Source: Lamellibrachia satsuma (taxonomy: Eukaryota; Annelida; Polychaeta; Sabellida; Siboglinidae). Taken from it: a stretch of 64,000 nt of DNA. Shown piece by piece: positions 55,787 through 64,000 of this stretch. The notes under the pieces were generated by a model. It made no database searches and was not told where the DNA came from. It saw only the letters and a program-made list of their open reading frames with translations. The DNA lies in the NCBI GenBank assembly GCA_033239005.1, contig BSQZ01000028.1, positions 7,879,411 to 7,943,410 of the forward strand, in the 5' to 3' direction. Positions within the stretch are counted from its first letter, which is position 1. Each line of letters starts with the position of its first letter. Position numbers and translations under genes: made by a program.

Positions 55787-58700
55787 CTTTCGTTGTTGTA
55801 CTGTGGTTCTGTACTCAAGGTCATTACCCCAGGGGTGCAAGGGGGGACTGTACTCTTGTGTCGTGGGCGATGACACACTTGACACTGGTGACAGAGACAG
55901 GACACTACGGTCACCAGCAGGAATGTCAAGCAATGGTGGAGACAGTGAATCGTCACCAAAGGATGTGTCAGCCGCGGGGAACATCTTCTCAGCATCACGG
56001 AGTACCTGGTAGGAGCCAGATGACGCCCGGCCATGTCTGTGACATACTTGGAGGACGTCATGAGGCAGTGACTTCTTCATCGCCTCCTTGCGACTCTCGT
56101 CATCCACATTTGGTGCCACCTGCCAAGGCTCAACACTACCGCCACCGGTGCTGTCGATGCTGCTGTTACTTGTGCGTTTGCCAGTCTTCACTTCAAAGAA
56201 GCTGAGAACAGCTCGTTGCTGGAACTTCTTGAGCTGTGGGTCGGAGCTGCTGTGACGGTCCTCCATGCTTCCACTGCTGGTTGTGGAACGCGTTGACCCC
56301 GGACGCAGCAACACTTGTTGTTCTGGGCTGTCTACGAACACATCGGAATCTGCCGAAATATGCTTCAGTGTATCGTTATTGTGTGGTGGTGCAGTCTCCA
56401 TTGGGTCAGAGGAGCGATGGGTGTGCTTTGTGGCGGCAGAGTGGAAGTGATGTTGATCAGATGTCTTACGATAGGAACTGCTGGCTGGATCACACTCCCC
56501 GCTCCTTCCTGAATATATATCCTTCATCCTAGGTCGCTCCTTAGTTTGATCCTTCATTGGTCGGATCTGTTCTGATGTTGTACGTTTAAGTTTGCTCGGA
56601 GCGCCCACCTTCCGGGGCATGCCTCGCTGCTCCCAATCCCGACGAGCTTCCTCTGCAATCTTCTGTGTGTCCACGCTCGACTTTGTTCCACCCCAGAGGG
56701 AGCCAACAAAGTCTTTGACGCGTCGTGTGATTTTAGATGATGAGTCTAGTGATGACTGCCCCTTGTGTCCTGTTGTTGGTGGTGGTGATGTCTTCTGTTT
56801 CAGCATGTGGGACGTTGACACAGACCGACCGTGCATTGCTTTGTGGAACCTTTCCGAAACAGGACGATTATGATCATCACATGTACCATAGGCTTTCCGC
56901 AAGGACATATTCTGCATCCTCTCCCAACTCTTGGGTTCTGGCTCTGTCCACTCCGAGCTGCGGGGCTCAGCCTCTGTTGCTGAGCTGTCATTACGCACAG
57001 TGCTGGAAGCATCAGGTACCTCATTCATGAAAGACTGACTCGTCGGAGCGAGGACTTCGTGGGTGTCGGGCAGTGATGACAGTGACTCCATCTTGCGGGG
57101 CTGAGCAAAGCTGAAGTTGCTGTGCTGTTGTAGACGCACCCCGTAGAACTCCTGCGACAGCTTGCGTAGCATTTGAGTTTGACTTGGTGAATGCTCGTGT
57201 ATCTGGGCGAGAAGGTCATCGTGCAGTGGTGATAGCTGTTGTGTAGTGTCTATCTGCGGGGACACTTGTGACCACTGCAATGTCACACCACCACTGTCCT
57301 TGGATGTTGGATTTTTCACAGCATGTATAGAGGGTTGAAAGGTATCACCGAGTGAAGATGACGGCAATGAGGTGTGTTCCATTGACGTGTTGTGTGTCCC
57401 AGTGGCACCGCTCAGTGAGGGTGAATGTGTGTGGAGAAATGTGGTCCTTGCAGTCGCACCGATGGCAGATGGTGCTGTATAGTGCATTGGTGTTGTGAGT
57501 GTTGTGTTTCTAGCATTGACGTCTAGTGGGGTGTGTGCGATTACCGTCTGTTGCCCACTGTCTTTCAAACTATGCATTTGTCTCGTAGGATCATCTGTGA
57601 TTGGTGCATTGTCACAGAATGACTCAACCCTGCCCTTTGGTGAGGGACTGGTAGACGCCTCTTTCATGCCTTTCTTCGGAGGTATGTCACTGGTTGACCT
57701 TGGTGACTGAATGGCAACAGTCTGTGACATGGATGACTTCAGATCATGTGACACGACGTCACCTGTGTCAGTGTCTTCGGTCTGTGTACCAGTGTTGTAA
57801 TACGGCTTGCTTGATCGCACAACGTATGTCACACTAACATTACGGCTGCTGAGTATCTCCGGCGGAAGAGATGTGGGTGATGTAAGTGATGCCACCTGGT
57901 TGAATGTGTCTGTGGCTGAACGCAGACGCGTTGTCACTCTGTGAGGGGGGGTTGAGTCAGGCGGGATGGTGGCCCTATCATCTTCACACGACTGAACACT
58001 TGCGCTGTAGTTAGGATGACAACTGCTATCCCATGATGCACTGGTGTGAGTGTCTCTGCTCCACTGACACGGGAGGTGACAACTAGTTGCAGTGAAGACT
58101 GTGACGTCTCGCTCAGGTGGAGATGGTACTGTGTAGTCCTTGTTGTCACGCAGTATACCTTCGTGGTCATAGCGAGGGAATGACCTCTCCGTGTGGAAGT
58201 TCTTCAGCTGACTATCAGAGGTCATGTGAGCAGCAACAGCCTCCAGCACCTGACCCGTTGCTAACTGCTTATGCGACTTAACGCCATTCTCTTCTAGATG
58301 ACGCCTCAGGGAGTCAGATGTCACCTTCTCGTCGATGTGCCTCAGACGTGGCTGGTAAACCATCTTGTTGGGCTTCATTGGAAACTCTCCACTAGAGGTC
58401 GTGGTTGTAGGTTCTGACCATGAGTTGGTGCGACTGCTTGAGCAGACACTCGTAGTGTCGTCCTGTGCCTGGTTGGCTGCAGTCACCGGCCACGATGGAT
58501 ACTTCTCATGGGTCTGGCCAATACGGGTGTACTTGAGACTAGAACTGTCTCGGACAGGAGGCAATGGAGGTGAGGGCGCAGTGTCTGACGGGGCAAACTG
58601 TCCACTGTATGGAATGTCTCCAGTGTGCAGGGAAGCACCCAGTGTTTGGTGTGGTTGAGTCAGGATGCTCTGGTCATAGTTGGAGGAATGTTTCGAGTGA

Positions 58701-59249
58701 AGAGATGAGGTTGAATGTGTCATCATTGAATCTGTGCTAGTGTAACACTCGCTGTGTCTGGAATGTGGTGATCCGTCCAATCCAAGTGGCTCAAACGGCT
58801 GCTGTCGGAGGCTCCCTCTGGTGATTGGGGGGACAACACTCCAGTGTCTGTTCTTCCTTTGCAGTTCGTGGGGCCGCACAACCGCGATGGGACTAGACTT
58901 GGGAGTGCTGCCACCTTGTGTCCAGGGAGCAGCTGACCGAACCATCCCCTGGTAGCCAGAATGTGGCATGGCTGACTCTGATGAACATCTCAAGTCCATT
59001 GTCTCGTTGCCACATTGTTGGAAGTTTGGTGCAGAGTTTGAGCCCTGCATGTTGCTGCAGTTAATCAACCAAGACGACCTCGCAAGTACATGTTGACTGG
59101 GCAAAGCTGACGGCACCTGTCGGCCACACTTTAGCTGTGACGTGTAACCTTCACTCTGCTGCTGCCCTCTGGTGGCTGATGATGAAGGATCACAGGTGGC
59201 ACCACTGTCTGGTGGCCATGCTGACGTTCTGTTGGCCGTTGAATGTAAA
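55787..59249 (-). CDS. shroom: Shroom-like gene, giant 3.46-kb exon
   Basis: The exon runs from TTGCATTACAG|T to CGAAAG|GTCAGT on the minus strand and encodes about 1,154 residues in one open frame. It is Ser/Thr/Pro/His-rich and probably disordered. It has a Pro cluster (TAPSPPLPPVRDSSS, about residue 230), a compact basic segment with ITRRVKDFVGSLWGGTKS then AEEARRDWEQRG (about residues 835-870), a KLKRTTSEQIRP motif soon after, and FEVKTGKR near residue 1020. Shroom proteins carry an actin-binding ASD1 in this part; the basic RTTSEQ stretch is the best candidate but I cannot confirm it. The ATG at 59260 lies in the acceptor region, and the phase-1 start of the exon implies upstream coding exons. 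Identity as the same gene rests on matching splice phases through to the ASD2 exons. Confidence 0.75.
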
Positions 59250-59489
59250 CTGTAATGCAAAAATAAATAATTATGTACTGATCAATGGCTATTACAAATT
59301 ATATTGAGAAGTATGATTACTAAAGTGGGTTGCACATTCATCTTCAACTGTTGCTGTTTTTAGTTTTTGTAGGATGGAACATTCAATAAATCTATTTGTA
59401 TTAAACAGTTTCACATGAAAGATAGTTTAACATATATCATTCAGAATTTGTTATCCAGCTTGTGTTCAGCTAGCTAGCAAATATTAATG
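59250..59489. other. Intron upstream of the giant exon
   Basis: AT-rich; no feature besides the acceptor. Confidence 0.5.
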
Positions 59490-60530
59490 GTGTTATTTAG
59501 CTCCAGCTAAGCTCAGTCTGTGTCACCCTCAGCCTGTGTCACCCTCTGTCTGTGTCACCCTGGTGCATTTGTAATACTTTAGCGCCAGCAGTGACTAAGC
59601 TCAGTCTGTGTCACCCTCTGTCTGTGTCACCCTGGTGTATTTATAATACTTTAATGGTGTTACTTTAGCATCAGCAGTGAGTAAGCTCAGTCTGTGTCAC
59701 CCTATGCCTGTGTCACCCTGTCTGCGTCACCCTCTGCCTGTATCACCCTTGGTGTATTTGTAATACTGTAGTGGTGTTACTTTAGCACCAACAGTGAGTG
59801 AACTCAGTCTGTGTCACAATCTGCATGTGTCACCCTCTGTCTGTGTCACCCTGGTGCATTTGTAATACTTTAATGGTGTTACTTTAGCGCCAGCAGTGAG
59901 TAAGCTCTGTCTGTGTCACCCTATACCTGTGTCACCCTGGTGTATTTGTAATACTTTAATGGTATGTTACTTTAGCGCCAGCAGTGAGTAAGCTCTGTCT
60001 GTGTCACCATCTACCTGTGTCACCCTGGTGTATTTGTAATACTTTAATGGTATGTTACTTTAGCGCCAGCAGTGAGTAAGCTCTGTCTGTGTCACCATCT
60101 ACCTGTGTCACCCTGGTGTATTTGTAATACTTTAATGGTATGTTACTTTAGCGCCAGCTCAGTTTGTGTCACCTTCTGTCTGTGTCACCCTGGTGTATTT
60201 GTAATACTTTAATGGTATGTTACTTTAGCGCCAGCAGTGAGTAAGCTCAGTTTGTGTCACCCTCTGTCTGTGTCACCCTGGTGCATTTGTAATACTTTAA
60301 TGGTATGTTACTTTAGCGCCAGCAGTGAGTAAGCTCAATTTGTGTCACCCTCTGTCTGTGTCACCCTGGTGCATTTGTAATACTTTAATGGTGTTACTTT
60401 AATGGCAGCAGTGAGTAAGCTCTGTCTGTGTCACCATCTGTCTGTGTCACCCTCTGCCTGTGTCACCCTCTGTCTGTGTCACCATGATGTATTTGTAATA
60501 CTTTAATGGTATGTTACTTTGTGGAAATGC
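59490..60530. repeat. 88-bp minisatellite, about 10 copies
   Basis: The unit contains ttactttagcgccagcagtg, agtaagctc(t/a)gtctgtgtca and ggtgtatttgtaatacttta. Internal sub-repeats of tctgtgtcaccc vary in number, so unit length ranges around 88 bp. Confidence 0.92.
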
Positions 60531-60797
60531 CATCAGCAGCAGGAGCCAGCAGTGATCTCTTCCTCAAATTATGTTATGAATGTTTCACTTGACAATACAA
60601 AATGCAGTCTACCTCTAAGAAAGACACACTGGGGGGGGGGGAGGACTACTGGTGCAACTCCATAGCAAATCTACAACACAGTCTTAGTGCCAACTAAAAC
60701 ATTCCTGGCCACACCTTCACTATAAATAACACCAGCACTGTTCCAGCTGTCTTCCAGCATGACGTAGAGAGCAAGGTTAGTCATCACAATCACCACC
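60531..60797. other. Intron sequence
   Basis: A 42-codon minus frame (VIVMTNLALYVMLEDSWNSA) looks protein-like but has no clear splice borders or family. A G-run is at 60631-60640. Confidence 0.35.
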
Positions 60798-60990
60798 TTA
60801 CACCTGTACACGAGATTACACCTGTACACGAGATTACACCTGTACAAGAGATTACACATGTATACGAGATTACACATGTACACACGATTCCACATGTACA
60901 TAAGATTACATCTGTATATGAGATTACACCTGTACACCAGATTACACATGTACACCAGATTACACCTGTATACGTGTGTATGCCAGATTA
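60798..60990. repeat. 18-bp minisatellite, about 10 copies
   Basis: The unit is acctgtacacgagattac, with acatgta, ccagatt and tatacg variants. Confidence 0.92.
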
Positions 60991-61069
60991 CACATATACA
61001 CCAGTGTCAACATGTGCGATATTTATCATTTGACAGAATGAAGTTCTAAAAACTGACTGGATGATGACA

Positions 61070-61150
61070 GGAACCTGTGTCAGCACCCCTACCAACTGTG
61101 TCAGCACCCCTACCAGCTGTGTCAGCACCCCTACCAACTGTGTCAGCACC
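61070..61150. repeat. 21-bp tandem repeat, about 4 copies
   Basis: The unit is ctgtgtcagcacccctacca with one further base. Its 21-bp length gives a short open frame (CVSTPTN), not a gene. Confidence 0.92.
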
Positions 61151-61215
61151 CAGTACTGGTGCAGTCGGCACTGGTACAGGGCACTAGGTTCTGGTAATCA
61201 AGTCCACTGTACCAC

Positions 61216-61800
61216 TAACACACTACAAACACTGACTGCCACACTAAAACTCTACAAAAACTGACTAGGACACTACAAACACTGACTGCACACTAACACA
61301 CTACAAACACTGACTGCCACACTAACACACTACAAACACTGACTGCCACACTAACACATTACAAACACTGATTAGGACACTACAAACACTGACTGCACAC
61401 TAACACACTACAAATACTGACTGCACACTAACACACTACAAACACTGACTGCCACACTAACACACTACAAACACTGACTGCCACACTAACACACTACAAA
61501 CACTGACTGCCACACTAACACTCTACAAACACTGACTAGGACACTACAAACACTGACTGCACACTAACACACTACAAACACTGACTGCACACTAACACAC
61601 TACAAACACTTACTGCCACACTAACACACTACAAACACTGACTGCCACATTAACACACTACAAACACTGACTGCCACACTAACACTCTACAAAAAAACAC
61701 TGACTGCATACTAACACACTACAAACACTAACTAGCACACTAACACACTACAAACACTGACTGGACACTACAAACACTGACTAACACACTAACACACTAC
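61216..61800. repeat. 29-bp minisatellite, about 20 copies
   Basis: The unit is cactaacacactacaaacac, tgactgcca, with shortened forms lacking the cca or replaced by taggacactacaaacactgac. It ends directly at the LINE tail at 61801. Confidence 0.95.
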
Positions 61801-62023
61801 AAAAACAGTCATTCAGGCAAAATCTATAAATACTTTTAAAAACCGCCTGGATCATTTCTGGTCCAATCAGGAAATTCTATATAATTTCAAAGCACCTTTA
61901 AAAATAGGAACTGGAATTCTTAAATTATTAATAGACGACGATGAAGATCTGATCCACGAGGAGTCACAAGAAACCTGCGATCAGAACCATCTTAAGGTAA
62001 AAACACCCAACTTGTTAAAATAA
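61801..62023 (+). mobile_element. C-terminal fragment of a LINE reverse transcriptase
   Basis: The plus frame reads KTVIQAKSINTFKNRLDHFW, then SNQEILYNFKAPL, ending in a TAA at about 62021. The V..A.S.N.FKNRLD.(H/Y)W motif is the common C-terminus of CR1/L2/Jockey-type ORF2 proteins. It is a different family from the two larger copies (which end NRIDRYLIRAGYT), with a longer acidic tail (LIDDDEDLIHEES). Confidence 0.7.
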
Positions 62024-62679
62024 ACATGCCCTACATAACACTGGCTGTACAACTATGTGCCAAGTACAGCAAACATCAATAACTGTTGACGAGTATATTT
62101 AAGATACATTGAAATATACATGTATAAGGAAAAAGTTTGTCTATGTGTATTAATGAACAACATGAATTGATAAATATTGATGACATGAATGAACGAACTC
62201 AATTTATATATATTATATAATTAATTGAATAAATAATTAATTAAGATATATGTAATTTCCAAAGTAGTTGTATTATTACATGTTGCTGGTGTATTTGTAA
62301 TACTTTTTTATTTTATAATCTGTCTGTTTTACAGTCTCACAATTCATATCAAATGGGTATTGATCTAGATGTAAACAACACATGCTCTGTAATCATAATC
62401 TGTGTACAAATCCTCTGTACTGTAATGTATATACACAATACAAGTTATGTACATAATGTGCATAGTATCCACAATCCATGCCCTGTACATAATGTTAATA
62501 CAATATTGGGTACTACGTTAAGGTGTTATTTGATAATTTAGTGATAAATAATGAATGTATCAGAAAGCCCATTGAACGTTATGACCAGATTACCTTGAAA
62601 GGGTTTTGACACACTATTTTTTACCAGTCTTCTTGTAAGAACTCCTACAAAAAAATGTATACAATTAAACTTAACTCAC
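62024..62679. other. AT-rich intron or upstream sequence
   Basis: No feature seen. Confidence 0.5.
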
Positions 62680-62733
62680 CCTGTGTTTGTCTCTGGAAAC
62701 ATTGTAGCCTCCATCACTGACTGGGTGAACCAT
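62680..62733 (-). CDS. Candidate small upstream exon (weak)
   Basis: On the minus strand an ATG at 62733 opens MVHPVSDGGYNVSRDKHR, followed by a consensus donor AGG|GTGAGT. It would end in phase 0, whereas the giant exon needs two preceding bases, so at least one more exon would have to lie between. It could also be a chance ATG and donor. Confidence 0.22.
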
Positions 62734-64000
62734 GCTCTCAATAACACAGCCAAACTATGTGAATCTTGCACTTATCCAAACTCTCAATAACACACCCAAA
62801 TCAACGAAATACTGTCATCCAACCTGATCCCATTCAGCATGAGTGGAAGTTATGAAACTTGAATGTTAAATTGATCAAATATGTCACAAAATGAACACGC
62901 CTGTGAAATAAACACAGCAGCCTATCTATGTGCTGCCATGTCTACTACTACCACACTACTGCAGTCCACAGCCAAGTACTCATGTCTATGACTCAATGCT
63001 GGCTGCCTATTGACACAGCCAATTGCCCAGTATTGGCACTAGTAACCACACACTGGCAGTATGAGGCCACAATGAAAGGGTCTATGACACATGTCAACAT
63101 TGTTTGGTGGGAGCTCAAACAATGGGGTAACGGCTGACTGGACAATGGGGTCACAGCTGACTGGACAACCAGGTCAGACATGTCCCATTGGCTGACCATG
63201 GCCAGTAGTTGTGGGGGTAGACTTTAATCTCTCCACTGTTGTAACAACAGGAAATAAGCACAATAGCTTGAGAATATTTAGTCGTTATTATCTCAATACT
63301 TCATTATATAATATGTTAAAGCATAAGAAGTTACAGTTTTCAGCCTATGCATCTATAAGAGTTACTTAAACTAACCATTTGTAACTACAATTGAGAATAT
63401 CACGCCAGTGGTTTACTAGGAAAACCTTGTTAAACACACATCTTAAATTCATGGGTCGAGCCATGCTGTTAGAGAACACAGGTATTCTGGGAATATTGGC
63501 TCGCCAAATGAAAACATATTTGCATACACCTATTCCTATTTTTGCAAATAGGGTATGGCCATGTTATTTGCAAACTCAACTTTTGTAACATATTTTGGTC
63601 TTTGTTTACTGTATGCTTTTAATTCATGATGTTTGTACTTTCATACAAATATATTTTTTTTATCCTGACTTATCTTATATATATATTTTACTACACGTCA
63701 TGTATGTATATTTATATATATATTTTTCTCACTACATGTACCTCTATTGTTCATAATGTGTGTATATGTATGTTTTTTTTACCTGTATGTATTTATAATA
63801 TTATGGGCTCTTGCCTGAAATAAAACATTATTTTTGAGACTTTGCATTGGTTCTGTGTATGCCGGCCTCCCTTAATATGTCACCTGATTTTATAGAACTG
63901 TGCAAGTGCTTATCAGTCAAGCTGGATAACATGTCAGCCCTCAAGTCATTGGGAGAAATGACTGGATTTTCTAACTTTTAGAGCACATTCTGGATAAACC
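62734..64000. other. Sequence at the right edge without recognised features
   Basis: AT-rich, with a degenerate (TA)n tract at 63670-63730. Small frames on both strands (62928-63199, 63391-63588) show no domain. No PDZ-coding exon of Shroom is seen here. Confidence 0.45.

Noticed and set aside
61216..61800. LTR or terminal repeat of the LINE tail at 61801
   Set aside because: It is a plain 29-bp minisatellite and non-LTR elements have no LTRs; adjacency is probably due to insertion beside or into the array.
59261..64000. Search for a Shroom PDZ exon
   Set aside because: No GFTL- or G.G-type PDZ motif with splice borders was found in either strand; the 5' exons probably lie beyond the window.

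Overview
This is animal nuclear DNA, most likely from a marine bilaterian invertebrate. It has spliced exons with GT/AG borders on the minus strand, AT-rich introns, CR1-type and DIRS-type retroelements, hAT-type MITEs, and tandem repeats covering roughly a third of the window. There is no operon structure and I recognise no tRNA or rRNA gene. The species cannot be read from the sequence; a mollusc, annelid, brachiopod or lancelet would all fit.

One host gene spans most of the window, read right to left. Six exons join in phase: 59249-55787, 52249-52092, 50758-50648, 10377-9655, 7637-6474 and 5755-5602, about 1,930 residues, with both ends missing. The last two carry the start of a Shroom ASD2 (Rho-kinase-binding) coiled coil. 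The upstream part is long, Ser/Thr/Pro-rich and probably disordered. Shroom proteins bind F-actin and recruit Rho kinase to drive apical constriction. No PDZ exon and no distal ASD2 exon is visible. One intron is about 40 kb and holds most of the repeats.

Layout: 180-4025 holds a CR1-type LINE (minus). 4800-10400 holds the three 3' exons and minisatellites next to them. 10378-12290 is a 66-bp minisatellite. 12700-13890 has a hAT-like end, a perfect 98-bp inverted repeat and a 45-bp array. 15640-22915 is a decayed DIRS/Ngaro-type tyrosine-recombinase retroelement (minus), cut by a CR1 copy (plus) and carrying a 42-bp in-frame coding expansion. 23700-30480 and 33946-40590 are back-to-back minisatellites, with a 1-kb palindromic TIR element at 32384-33393. 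41410-44555 is a large inverted duplication. 48570-55330 holds three MITE-like elements, two internal exons and more minisatellites. 55787-59249 is the giant exon. 59490-62023 is minisatellites and a LINE tail.

The most unusual signal is that at least three minisatellites grew out of functional sequence. The 66-bp array (about 29 units) repeats the 3' splice site plus the first 29 bases of the exon beside it. The 35-bp array (about 18 units) repeats the next exon's polypyrimidine tract and AG. The 42-bp array (about 29 units) repeats a 14-residue coding segment of the DIRS element in frame. The long open frames over the arrays follow from unit length and are not proteins.
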